64,000 nt of DNA from Stramonita haemastoma (Eukaryota; Mollusca; Gastropoda; Neogastropoda; Muricidae): assembly GCA_030674155.1 (NCBI GenBank), contig CM060327.1:26967387-27031386 (forward strand), in the 5' to 3' direction. The notes under the pieces are model-generated. The model saw only the letters and a list, made by a program, of their open reading frames with translations. It searched no databases and had not been told where the DNA came from. Below, in pieces: positions 47,801 to 62,779 of this stretch (position 1 is its first letter; each line of letters opens with the position of its first letter). The position numbers were made by a program, and so were the translations under genes.

Positions 47801-50800
47801 ACGTAGTCGTTGGCATCGCCCTCCAGCGTGACATGGACGCCCTTGGTCAGGAACGCGCAGAAACTCTGACCTCCTGACCCCTTGCAGTTGATGAGGATGC
47901 TGCCCTCGGGAAGACCCTCTTCCGCCTTTTCTCTGAAACCAACACAAACACACCCACATCTTAAAACAGGAAATCATCCAAAGAAAGAGGCTGTAGGGAG
48001 GATTGAAACAGTCAGTCTTCAGAGAAGAAGCCCCCTTCTAGAGATGGTGAGCGCTCTACTATCTCATCAACTAGAGTGTCAGAGATGAAGTGTCTACTTC
48101 ACGCAGAGAAATCTACTGTGACATCAAGTGGTACAAAATACAAACACACAGCAGACTTTCTTTTTCATATCTTCATCAGAATGAATGCTGTTCTAGGTGA
48201 AAAAAATGTCACCAATAATCATTTTTTACTTGGTGTGAACACATGCATGCAAACACACACACACACACGTGCACACACACACTCTCTCACACACACACAC
48301 ATTAAAAAAACAAACAAACAACAACAAAAAACAAAAGTAATTAGCCAATCCTCTTTTCTTTTTGACAGGAAGATTTAAGCAAAAAATGGAACAATTCAAC
48401 AAAAGATATTTACAAGAACTTCATTATTTACTTCTACCCGACAGTCACTTACTTGGAGATGAAGTTGGACAGAGTTGCTCCGAAGGTCCTGTCTGTGTTT
48501 TTCACCACAAGGTCGATCACCACCTGCTTGCTTTTGCCCATGACAACGTCCCTCGACTTCTCTATCAGGTCATGGTCCTGCACACAATGCGTCAGTGTGA
48601 TTATATAAGCATGACTTGAGGTCTTACCTCCTCTTATATTTACAAAAAAACAAACGACAAAATCACACCCAAAAAAGTAAGTTGTAGTTGATGAATACAA
48701 AGATTTTACTCCAGTAAATTTCAGTCCTGAGTCCATCAAATGTTCAAGTACCATTCTAGGCAAATGTTAGGTACAGATTTGAAATACTCATTTCCACCCA
48801 TGGGTTGGCTTTTTTTGTTGTTGTTTAATGTTGTTAATTAAATCTTATTCACATTAAATTTTTTCTAAAATGAAAAATCAATTTAACTCACATCTACTTT
48901 TTGTAACATTGAAAATGTGGTGTAGATATCACATAACAAGGCAGTAAACTTCAGTATGATCTTGGCACCTCCAGTGAACTCCTCATCAGCCCATAAATAA
49001 AGACAAGGCAACACACACAGCCTCATATCCTAATCATGCTTGTTCCATACGTCTCTCTGCCCCATTTCACCCCCTTCCTTCTCCTCCCACTCTATACGTA
49101 ATGGGAAAGATTGCTGAACCTGTCACAACCCCACTCCATCACCTCCTACCACCACAACCATCAAACATCACCATATAACCCGCCCCCCCCCCCCCAAACA
49201 ACACACTCACAATCACTGCATAAAACCCCAACCACTCCCCATCTGCAAACACCACCTTACCACCTTCCACTCCCCACCCCAAACCATACCCTACCCCAAC
49301 CACCCCTCTAACCCTCCCACCAACCCCCTTACCCTCCCCAATCCCTTTCCATGGTTTCCCCAACATTCCCCGGAACACGTTCCAATACTGGGAATAGATG
49401 ACATTTACAAAACTGCATACACACGGGGACTGGATGTAAAAAAAAAAGCACAAGAGTGCTTATCCCATTATCCTCAATATAAAAGAGTTTTTAAAAATAT
49501 TTTTTTAAATAAATAAAATAAATAAATAAATGAAAAAAATAAATAAAATAAACACCAATCCTCCTCCTCCCCCCTCCTGCTCCTTCCTACCAGTCTCTTG
49601 TCCAGGTCGAAGATCTGGGCGACAGTTCCGCCCCGGATGCTGACTTCAGGCCGGATGTCCTGCGCATTCTTCAGGATGCGGTCGAAGCTCAGCAGCTGGG
49701 CCTTGGGGTTGTCGGGGTCAACCGCCGCCCGCAGCTTGTCCGTGCGGCCAATCATCTCTTGGAAGGTGCGGAACCCCATCTTGGCCATGTGTTCTCGCAC
49801 CTGAGGCAGGGAAGGTTGGGGTTTTAGTGTGTGGTGTGTGTGTGTTTGTTGTTGTCGTGGTTTATGATGGGGTTTGGGTTTTTAGTGTGTGGTGTGTGTG
49901 TTTGTTGTTGTCGTGGTTTATGGTGGGGTTTGGGTATAGTGTGGTGTGTGTTTTGTTGTCGTGATTTATGATGGAGTTTGGGTTTAGTGTTGTGTGTTTT
50001 GTTGATGCTTGGTTCTGAATGAATTGTTATAATGTATAACAGAGTTCTCATAAGTCTGGTTACATGTTTTGAATAAATGATTATAAATGCTATGGCATCA
50101 TTGTTGTCACTTATTTCTAATTAAATCCATTTGACATATTATATGGTTTTTACTGTCTTTCTCAATCATTTCTGAATGAATTATTACGACACACATTACA
50201 CTTTTGTTGTTGTTGTCACTTCTTTCTGGATAAACTATCATCATAATGAAATGACTTTTTCCCTGACACAGTCTCATTATCACAACAGTCACCTCTTCAG
50301 CGATGAGGAACAGGTAGTTGACCACATGTTCTGGTTTCCCGGCAAACTTCTTCCTCAGCTCTGGATCCTGTCAACACAAACAAGTCTTCCCAATGCTGCC
50401 TGCATCACAACAACAAATTTGATTTAAAACAACCCCTCCCCCCCCCCCCCCCTGCCCCCCACCAAAAGACCCAAACACCCAAGCCACTGTCACTGCAACT
50501 TTGAAAAAGTGACTAGGGAACACAGAAGGAGAAGAAGAAAGAGTGACTGAAATTAAATTCCAGATATAGTCAGATTTTCATTCAGCTACTTGCAAGTATA
50601 AAACCATGTAGATAAAGCATTGAAAACAAAAACAGTGACACACCTAAATATACTGTACTCTTTCATTAATCACTTGCGCGTGCGCACGCACGCACGCACT
50701 CACACACACACACACACAAATGCATGCTTACACACACTTATATACACACACACACACAAGACTAACACAAAGACACAGACACCAGCACCAACTAGAAATA

Positions 50801-53153
50801 AAAATCTAACTTAGACTTTGACACACACAAACAAGCATGTGTACACACACACAGCCTCAAATTACTTATAAAAAAAAAAAAAAAGATACACAACTTGATA
50901 TTCAAAAAACAAGAAAAGGAGATATTTGGTAAACAGTTTTCAAAACAGTTCCCAAATGACTCCTCATAAAGGGAATCTAAAAAAAAGCCCCCAAAATCCA
51001 ACTTACCTGGGTGGCCACCCCCACGGGGCAGGTGTTGAGGTGGCACTTTCTCATCATGGTACAGCCCAGGACGATCAGTGGTGCTGTGCTAAAGCCAAAC
51101 TCATCCGCACCCAACAGTGCCGCCACCACTACGTCACGACCTGCCAGCACACCACAACACAATACAACCTTTCAGTGACCACATACAGGCCATTAGAGTC
51201 TTCACAGGATTATCAAAATGATCATGGTAAGGTGAAGAAAAATTCTGAGCATGAATCGAAACAAGACAGATTCTTCAATGCAGGAAATGTTCAGAATTAT
51301 TAAATGTCATAAGAAATTTTTTTTTTTTAGTTCACAACATAATAGTAATCTATATCACTTCAGTTATGATTTTTACTACTGAATGAGTTAAAACACTGTC
51401 TGCTATTCTCCTTGTTTAAATTTTCTGCTGTTTTTTATATGTTGTTGCTTGCCTGGTATCTCAAATGTACAGTATTTTATAACACAGTCTTTTTAACACG
51501 GAAATCCAGGTCTCAAAATGCAAAAAACACAAGGAAAATATTCTTTGATACTCACATGCCAGGAACCACATAGTCATCATCATCATCATCACCACCTCCA
51601 CCATCATCATCACCACCTTAATTATAATCACCACCACCATCATCATCATCACCACCACCACAGTTATAACCACCACCACCACCACCACCACCACCACCAC
51701 CACCATATCCAACCCTCCCCCAGTTACTGTGGTCCCTCCCTCCCTGACTCACCACAGCGGATCTGGCCGTCAGCCTGCAGGACCACGCGGGATCTCAGGT
51801 TGTTCAGCACCAGCGTCTGGTGGGTCTCCGACACCCCCAGTTCCCATGGCAACCCCGCGTTCTTGATGCCCGTCCAGCTGCTGGCTCCCGTTCCGCCGTC
51901 GTGACCAGAGATGGTGATGTGTTCTGCCTTGCCCTGTTCATTTGATTTGATTTGATTTGATTTATTCTTTTATATCGAGGATAATGGAATAAGTGCTCAT
52001 GTGCTTTTTTTTATTTTACATCCAGTCCCCATGTGCATGCAGTTTTGTAAATGTCATCTGTTCCCATCGGCACACGATGGCCTACTCTTACGAAAAGCGG
52101 AGCAGGATTTAACGTGTGCGCAAGATGTTCTGCGTGCGTGCGCACACGGGGCCTCGGTTTATAGTCTCATCCGAAGGACTTTTTGGGGAGAGTGGAGTCA
52201 GCACTGATGTTAACTCCAGGAGAAAAATCTCCTTGACCGGACTCAAACCCGGGTCTTCAAATTGCCAGCGCAATGTTCTGACCACTAGGCTATCCGTCCC
52301 CCAGTTGACAGAGAGAAGAGAGGGGGCAATGCTTTTGTTTGGCCTTGGTCTTCAGGGTATTGTAATACCCTAGTGCTCAATGTATTCATTTACACTTGGT
52401 GCCATGTAACTACTGGTAATCCTCAGAGCTTTAGCCAAGGAACAAACCCTCCACCCCCAACCAAACCACAAACCCAACCAAACAAAAAATAAACCAGGAA
52501 AATAGGCCAAAGAAATAGGCCATGCGGAACACTGAATTTTTTTCACATTTTTTCCATCACACACACTTGCACACACACAAACATTTTCACAGGGGACCTC
52601 AATTTTTCTAGTCTCAGTCAAAGGACTAGTAGAGGAGTAGATGGGAACCAGTTTCAACTCCAATCCACCCAAACAAACACCTTAGTTTCCACAATATTAT
52701 GACTTGAAATACCACATCCAGCTAGACACAGACAGCACGAGTTACTGCTACACTGGCAAAGCAAAGCTACGTAGCTAGCATGTTAGGAGTTTTCTGAGAG
52801 CACAGACCTTGGCCACACCAGATGCCACGATGCCCACGCCCACTTCAGACACCAGCTTCACACTGATGCGTGCACTGGGGTTGGCCGACTTCAGGTCGTA
52901 GATCAGCTGCAACACAAATACACATTCTCGTGTTATAACGCCTTATCTGAAAAATATTTTTTAAAACAGAACACACTGAAATTTATACACAAGCACTGAC
53001 AAACATCCCCTCTGCCTCTCTCCCCTAACTCACACTCGACTACACACACACTCATGTATGCACATGCTAACCCATCTGGTCCAGAGCTATATGAAAAAAA
53101 TCTCTTGCTTGCTCACACATACACACACCACACATGTACGCATACATACATAT

Positions 53154-53191
<38 letters not shown>

Positions 53192-56100
53192 ACAACACAC
53201 ACACACACACACATACACTAATGTACCTGGGCCAGATCCTCAATGGAGTAGATGTCGTGGTGTGGTGGAGGACTGATGAGACCCACACCAGGGATGGAGT
53301 GACGTGTCTTGGCAATGTCCTTCGACACCTGTGGGCATCAAAACAGACATTATATCATGTTGATTGTACTTCTCTATCTTGGATACTTCTGGTGATGCAA
53401 TAGCTCAAAGTACTTTTACCCCAAAATGTTGTTTTATTTTCATTCTCAACAGTTTTAGATTCCCTTCTGCTAATCCTTTCTTTAATTGACTTTATATGTC
53501 TTACCATACAGACAAAAGCAACACCCAAACTCCCACGTAAAAACCTGCTATTCTATGCAAATTCATGTTCAGCCAGAAATTTAAAAATTTGGTGCTGTAT
53601 CAAATATTTTTTTCTTCCATGGATGTGAAGCCAAAATTTGCAGAGGATATTTTTAAAACATGCAACATATTTCAGCACATCTGAAACAACAGGAAGTCCA
53701 AAAGAACAACAACAACTCTTCTCACCTTGTAGCCCGGCAGTTCTCCCCCTTCTCCTGGCTTGGGCCCCCTGGGCCATTTTGATCTGCAGCTCGTCAGCAT
53801 GGGACAGGTAGGAGCTGGTCACGCCGAATCGGCCAGAGGCCACCTGTTTGATCTTGGAGCGCGTGTTGAAGTCTGGGTCCTGGTTCAGGTATCTCTCTGG
53901 GTTTTCCCCGCCCTCTCCTGTGTTGGATTTGGCGCCGATGCGATTCATGCCGATGGCCAGTGTGGTGTGCGCTTCCAGGGAAATGCTTCCGAAGCTCATG
54001 GCACCTTTTGTTAAGAAAAAAAGAAAGAAAAAACATGTTTGCCTTTATCAACTTTTCACATGACTTCTCTCTGAATGTTATAAGGAGTCATTGGGAGACA
54101 AAACTAAATTTTTATGGTTGTGTGTCATAGGTACATTGAATGTGGCAGAGTCCATTCCTTTCCTGGTTGACTTTTTTTAGAAGTTGAATATTTTATCTTT
54201 GTAACCTCCGACATTTTCTTGTAGACTAAACACATGAATGCCATTCTTTATCCTACTACTGCACTTACAATCTTCAAGTATAACAGCAACAGAAACAATA
54301 ATCACTGCTGAAAGATAATTGAAAAACTTTTTTTTTTCTTAATGACTATACCAAGATTATAATCCTAATTTTTCATTTAATTTTTTCTCTCCTCCATTCC
54401 TTGCCTAGAGCTCTGAAGTTCACCAACTATAAACTCTTGTCCCATGTGCAAACACAAAGAACATCTTGCACACAGAGTTAAACTTGTTCCACCTTTCATA
54501 GATGAGTTGACTAGCTACAGCTAGTGAGATGGAAGACACAAACATACCCTGCATTCACCCTGCTATCTGCAGGATGGGCTACACCATGTTCAACTAGTCC
54601 CTGATACACAGCCTGACAAAGTCAGCGCAGCGTACTGACAACTTCTCAAGAAGTTAAGGGAGAAGTCAATCAGTCAGACACTCTAATAATCACAAAATGA
54701 TAATGACAAGTCATTTCTTTCCAGTTTCTGTCAGGTGGTAGAATTCTGACCTGTGGCGAACCTCTTGACGATCTTTTTGGCCTCCTCCACCTCGGTCGGA
54801 GATGTCGATGCTAATAATCACAAAAATGATAATGACAATTCTTTTCAGTTTCTCTCAGGTGGTAGAATTCTCACCTGTGGCGAACCTCTTGACGATTTCT
54901 TTGGCCTCCTCCACCTCGGAGATGTCAATGCTAATAATCATAAAAATGATAATGACAATTCAGTTTCCCTCAGGTGGTAGAATTCTCACCTGTGGCGAAC
55001 CTCTTGACGATTTCTTTGGCCTCTTCCACCTCGGCGATGTCGATGGCCTTTTCCTGGTAGTTGAAGTCCAGCTGACCTCGCAGTGTGCACTTCTTGGCGC
55101 TGGACCATGCCGCCTCAGTGAAGCGGGCGTAGGCATCGCGGCTGTTGTTTCGGCCAGCGTCCTGCACACACATACACACCAGTCTGAATGAAATGCTAGC
55201 AAAACACCATCACAGATTGAAAAAAAACAGTCATGAAAAAGCTTTACTGACAAAAAGACAACTTTCAAATCCCTTAACCTAAAACAAACTAACAAAACAA
55301 AAAAAAACTGACTTTTTGAAAAAAGCAGGTTAAAGAAAGTTACAGTTTGAAAAAATACAATTTGTATACAATATTGTCATAGTGTTTATACTCTCCTCCC
55401 TTTTTTCCATCCTCCAATCTATTTATTGTAGTCAGAAGTTTGTTATTTTGTTTAATATTAATTTAAACCCTACATGCTCATATGATCATAATGATATTTA
55501 AAAAAACATACATCCACTCACCATGCACCTACTCATTCAACCATCAATGCACAACTGACCTTTACACACACCTGCACACCAGCCAAAGCTTTCCCAACTA
55601 CTCCCGACAGCAGATGCAACTCATGACATATTCACCAAAAATCATCCATATCCAAGTGCTTGTAAACTTGAATGTACAAATGCATAAACATGTATACATT
55701 ACCTCAACCAAATTAACAATCAATGTGCTCTCTCTCTTTTTTTCCCTCCCTCTTTCTACAAAGACAATGGCACTAAATTATTCAAATCTCTCCTCCCCCC
55801 CTTAAAAAAAACAACCCAACAAACAAAAAAATCCCTGGTCACCTGCAGGTTGGCGATGCTGAGGGGGTCGTTCATGTGCTTCTCCCCCCCATCCCGCCAG
55901 TGGTACTGCCCGGGGCTCATGATCAGCTGGTTGTCGCAGTCACGCTTCTCGTACGCCTTGCTGTGCCGGTTCATAGCCTGCCACACACTCCCTGAGTCAG
56001 CCCTTGTTTTATCACAATAACCCCCCTGGCCTAGCATGCACCCTGTTACCTGGAGAGGGATGGGCTCCGCTGTATATAACTTGATGGACATCTTCTTTAG

Positions 56101-57443
56101 CTCTTTGAGGAGTCACCGGGGGGTAGCAAAGTGGAACCTACGGAGTCCATCCCTCTTTGGGTAACAGATTGTATGCCAAATATGTGACATCCAACTTGCA
56201 TACCATAACTGATGGGCATACACATACACACATGTACACAAAAGCACACTTACAAACCCTCATTCACACACATACACACAAAATCAACATTTCAAACAAA
56301 ATCCAAAATCACAAACAACAGTAAGAAAAGAAAACAAACAAATATCAACAATGCAGACCCCCCGCCCCCCCCCCTTCCTCCACTCTTTCCAAAAATAAAG
56401 TAACCAGACAAAACAAAACAACAACAATCACCAAACAACCCTACCCACAGTCCTTAGCACTAACCTCTTTGCCCAGAATGTGGAAGTTGACTCCCCCCAG
56501 GCGTGAGGGTGTGCCCTCAAAACACAGGTCAATCACCTCCTGACTTAGACCCACAGCCTCGAAGATCTGGGCTCCCTGTGATATAGATAGACACACCACA
56601 CCACATATCATTGACCTGCTTACTGACATTGGGCATGGTTAGGTCACTCAACCTGACTTGGTTCCCACTCCCAGAACTATTTGGATAAATATAAAGTCTA
56701 TATTACATTGAAGGATAATGAATAGAGAATACAACTGTTATATGTGAATGTTGACAGGATGAGACAACTCGCTACCATGAAAAGGTAACCATACTTTGAA
56801 GGAAAAATGCCCAAATTTTCTTTTTTTAAATCAAGAAAAATTCAAGTTTCTGTATTTTATGCATGGAAATAGTACTGACATGTGTACAAATGATTTGGGA
56901 CATACCACCATTTTTTCACTGTTGTGCAGCATTTCAAACAGAATTCTCTACGCATCTATACCAGCAAATCTTCTGGCAGTCGTATTGATATGCTTGACAA
57001 CTTTTTGCTTTATAAAACACCAAAAAATGGCATCAAAATCGACCAAAAACTGGATGAGAAATCACCTCACTTTCTTAAAAGCAGTTGCCATTTGCAAGGA
57101 AGTGGACTCGATCATGTGACCAGTAAGGTTGTTAATTATGCCGTGACCCCTAAACTGCAGCTATATTCGCGCAGTCAGGAAATACACTTCTTTCTGTTTC
57201 ACGTTTATAACCCCAACAAATAATGAAGGACATATAAAGGCTGTCATCTTATTATTAACTCCTGTAACACCTCGAGTTAAAAATTACCACCAAATCATCC
57301 ATTCACACATCTAGAACTGTTAATCTGAAAATATACCAAAAAATATTACGACAACTGTAGTAAATTAAACATAGCAGCCACTCCCATCAAATGCACAACC
57401 AAAAGCTCCAATAACACCTCACAAAAAACTCAAGACAATTCAC

Positions 57444-57479
<36 letters not shown>

Positions 57480-59562
57480 GACACTGACCTTGTAGCTGTG
57501 CAGGGTGGAGATGCCCATCTTGGCCATGACCTTGGAGATGCCGCGGGCACAGGCGGCGCGGTAGTTGAAGTAGATTTCCTCGTTGGAGAGGGGGGGGTCC
57601 AGCAGCCCCTGGTCCCTCAGGCGTCGCACCAGCTGCAGCAGCAGGAAGGGGCAGATGGCGTCCGCTCCATAGCCCAGCAACAGACACATGTGGTGGATCT
57701 CCCTGTACAGTGGAGAATAGGACAGTCTTTATATGTCTGCTTTCCCACCTCATGAATAAATTTGCATAAATGCTTATCTATTACTTTATTATTCTTTTCT
57801 TTTATTTCGAGGACAATGGAATAAGCACATACTCATGATCTTAAACATAACTCACTGCTCTAAGATTACAGGTAAGCACTTTCAAAAAAACAAAACTCCA
57901 GAAAAGCCACTGAAAATCCTCTCACCTGGCTTCACCTGTCTCCACAATCAGACCGACTTTCATGCGGAGTTTCTTGTCAATCAGGTGATGATGCACCGCC
58001 CCCACCGCCAACAGAGAGCTGAAAAATATAAAATATTCAACATCACCATAATACCACAATGAAACAACACCTTATCATTATTACTTGCATTATTTTCTAT
58101 GTGCAAGTCAAAATTCTCTTTTTTTTTATGTGCTGCCTCATCTTCTGTGATATATGTCCTGCTGTTCCCACCCCACTCATTCAAATCACATCAACCCAGG
58201 TATATGTTTCATAGTATCCTCAAGACAAGAGACTCCAGAAAGTCTCCTCCCCCCTCCCCCTGAAAAAACTCCATGGGGTAACCCACACTTCTTCAACGCG
58301 TTAAAGAAGAAACCAAACCCAGCCAAGTCATCCCAAGTGTTTACTGATCCAGCTGACCACCCCCTACCCACCTGACGGGACCATGCTGTGACCGGCTTTA
58401 CGGTCGCTGAGGATGAGCAGTTTGAAGCCGGAGCCGGCTGCCTCCTCCGCCTGCTGGCAGATCTTCTTCAGGGCCGGCAACAACCCCTCCTCCCCATCCT
58501 CCACTGAGTACACTATGTCGATCTGCTTGGCCTGGGGGACAAAAATGTACATGTATTATTTATTTATTTATTCATTCTTTTATATTGAGGATGATGGAAT
58601 AAGCACTCGTGTGCTTTTTTACATCCAGTCCCTGTGTATGCAGTTTTTTTTTGGTAAATTTTGTCATCTGTACAGGATGCAGGCATACACATATGTATGT
58701 AGACATATACTTGTGTGCGTGTATACATGCAAGCCAGTACACACGTACACATGTACAGATACTACATACACATTACTAACAAAAATGATATGCAACCTTG
58801 TGTATGATAATTATCAAGGTATATACTTTACAAATAGAAACAAGTAAGGATTAATGTTCAACCAACCAACTAGACAACTTGAAATGTCAACTGAAATAAG
58901 TGGAACCCACATATAATACATTATAATTGAAAGTTGAACACATTAAATCTCATGAGTTGACATTTCAAGCACTTGCAATAAGGCTTCTCAGAACAAGAAG
59001 AAAAACCACCACCAACAACAACAAAAACCCCACCCCTTAACCTTTCAAGAAGTTCTTACCCTCAACCAAAAAAAAAAAAATACCAAAAACAAAAAAGGGG
59101 GAAAAGAAAAAGGTTCTTACCCTCAACCAAAAAAACAAACAAAAACAAAACAAAAAAGGGGAAAAAAACCAGGTTCTTACCCTCAACCAAAAAAACAAAC
59201 AAAACAAAAAAGGGGAAAAGAAAAGGTTCTTACCCTCAACCAAAAAAGCCAAAAAACAAAAGGTTCTTACCCTCAACCAAAAAAACAAAAACAAAAGAAA
59301 AAAAGAAGAAAAAAAAGGATTCCTACCCTCCATCCCTTGTGCTTGGTGTGTCGGAGCACCTCGATGTCGTACAGGGAAATGATGGGCTGCTCCAGCCACA
59401 GACGCTGACACTGCACCGCTGATGGCTCCAAAATGTTGTGCTCCGGACCCACTGGACAGGCCTGAATTTAAAAACAAAACAAAACAGCAGTTGGTTTTAG
59501 GGTCAATGGTTCCTGTACTGTGAGATTGAGGATGAGTTGGTTTGGGTTTATTTGTTGAAAGA

Positions 59563-59650
<88 letters not shown>

Positions 59651-61413
59651 TGTGTCTGTGTCTGTGGGTGCAAGCATGTGTGTGTGTTTTCATGATAGTC
59701 TGTCTGCACACACAAACAAAAAGCTTAACAAGAAAGACATCACTACATTCTCCAACCAAATTTTAAACTGAACTACCAACATTTATTACAAACTGATGAC
59801 AGCACAGACTGCAGCTCAACCCTATGAATTTTCAACACAATGCCAAACAACCATGTGCTCAACAACAACAACAACTACCCAAACTACAGAGTGGTCTTGC
59901 GGATAAAGCACCCACCCAGCAAACAAACAGTCTCAGGTTCCATCCCTAACTGAAGCCAAACTACTATGCAATGAGAAATGGATCCAAAGATAAATGACAA
60001 GGTTTTGTGTGCAGTGCACATTTTCCATAAGTTTATAAAAAAAAAACAACAACCCCAAATTATAGAAAGCAGCAGCAAAATCCAACCGAACTGTCCCTGG
60101 CAGTCTTACAGGAAAACATATACCCCTGAAAACAAAACAAAAAAAACACCAAAAATGTTTTTAAAACAGGGGGAAGGTTTTTTACAATATGCTCTCCTCA
60201 AAGACAGCAGGAAAATCCCACACAGAAATCTACCCTGACCCTAAGCCACACGCTTGGAAGAAGTCAGAATTACAGTGGAGAACTCACCAGGGACATGACA
60301 ATCTTCTCACGGAAGGGGTCGATGGGGGGGTTGGTGACCTGGGCAAAGAGCTGCTTGAAGTAGACAAACAGCAGGGGGTTGAAGTTGGACAGGCAGGCCA
60401 GGGGGGCGTCGTTACCCATAGACCCCAATGCCTCCTTCCTGCACACACACACACACAGGCAACAACATGGTTAACATGCATTTATCAATCTGTGGACCTC
60501 TGAAATTGGAGAATGGCTGTCTACATGGTGAAATGCTTGACAGCAGTCATACATGCAAACTTCTCACCTAATGTGCAATAATAATAATAATAATAATACA
60601 GGGAATTTATATAGCGCTACATCTTACAAAAAAAAAACAATCTAAGTGCATGTGTACTTATAGTCATTCTGCATGCCCCCCCCCAAAGAGTGTTCAGCTA
60701 GGGAATGTCCAACACCATCAACATAGATCTGAACAAAAAGGCTTACCAATTCAACAACAGAAATCTGAGCTCTCTTCATCAGTTTTACCCCGTTACTGCT
60801 GGGTATTCTGTTTCGCAATCCCTGAAGTCAAAATGCGGCTACCTTAATGGTGGGCAAAAATGGTTGCATTTGCAAAAATCTCATCATTGTTGAATGTAGG
60901 AACTCGAGCTGACAAAAGAAAAAAAAAAAAAAACTGCTTTGCAAAAATTCCCAACATAGCCATTTTTCTCCCAAAGCACAAATGTTACCACTGTGTTGGA
61001 CAAAAATGTTACAGATGAACTGAAGATCGTGTTCATGCATGGGAAATGGATATCTATCATACATACCTGGGCAATGACGTCAACTGGGGTCTTTTTACTT
61101 TCTCAAATACATGTGAAAGACTATTATGATGTCATCCTGCAATATTTTGTTTTTAGCAGTCAGCTATTTCTTCTGCAGGAATGTGATATCGGTGACGTAA
61201 GGGATAATGTTTACTTGTTGCTTATTTGCTCCATGGCTATTGCTTCATGCCTTAGCATTAACACAGGTGGATGGGTTTTAAGAAGAAAAAGAGAAAAGCA
61301 GAAAAAATTTTTGATACTGAAGTGTGTGTGTGTGTATGTGTGTGTGTGCGTGCGTGCGTGCGTGTGTGCGTTTATTTGAATTTAATTTATTCTATTCTTT
61401 TATATCGATGATA

Positions 61414-61473
<60 letters not shown>

Positions 61474-62740
61474 ATGCATGTGTGTGAGTGTGTGTGTGTG
61501 CATGTGTGAGTCTGCTTGTTCATGTGAAAGTGTATGCCCACATGCATGCCTGCATGTATGTGTGTGATGACACCAGTACTGTGTGAGGGAAGATGATGAT
61601 GATGATGACGATGATGAAGACGCTTCACCACCTACGTACTTTTCCTTGACCATGGGGAGGACGAGGAGGTTGATGCCGTCCATGGTGTAGTTGTAGAGCG
61701 ACATGCGGGGGTCCGTCTCCAGGTAATTGCCCACGGCCGACATCTGGCGGTAGCTGGCCAGCTTGTGCACCACTGTCTGGTCGTGGTGGTCTCGCAGTTC
61801 AGCCATCGTCATGGTCTGCACACGCAATGCAATGCAAATGTCAATATTTTATTTTTATTTCATACCAGAAAAATTCAATGTAGGTTATGATCTAAAAACA
61901 CTACTTTTTTTGGGGGGGGGGGGGAAGTTTGTATAAAATGATTATGATAAAAACTGTTTATTTTCATATATGGTAAGAGTCTTTTGCTAGCAATATAGCT
62001 GGAACATGTATAGACACAGATGGACAGATAAACTGACAGATAAACGAACCTGCATACACACACACACACACACATAGATATACACAAATACATCAACCCA
62101 CCTCCCCTAAGAAAAGAACAAACATAACAAAAAGAGAAGCTGACTATTTCTACTGTTATCATTATCACGCAACACCATGTACAATCTGAAAGATATATTC
62201 TATCTATAGTGTGCGCATTTGTGCCCAAGATTCTGAATGTGGAAAGTCCTTAGGTTCATGATGGGACTGGGGCTAACAAATACATGGGAAGATTAAAAAA
62301 AAAAAAAGGTTGACTGAACTTCCTGTGACAGAAAGATGGGTATGAACATATGAATGAACAGAAATATGTCTACGTCTCTCCAGGTTTTGTTGGTTTTTCT
62401 TTAAGTAATACACTTTGCAATAAAGGAAAATGTATAAATACATACAAACGTCTGTTATAATGATACATTCCAGTGTAAAGAGTTTTCCAGGAAAGATTAT
62501 TACACACTCCACACTTTTACTACTACAAACTACTGCAAAACTATCACAGACAGTAAAGGCAAAAGGTGATGACCCCACCTCCTCGAGCCAGGTGGTGACA
62601 GGTCGGAGGGCAGCGATGTTGGCCTTGAGCACATCGTCCTTCATGAACACCCTCTCCCTGGTGTCTACCAACAGCATTCGCCCTGGCTTCAAACGACCCT
62701 GGGACACAGCGACATACATAGTGATCAGCACTTTCTCCCT

Positions 62741-62779
<39 letters not shown>

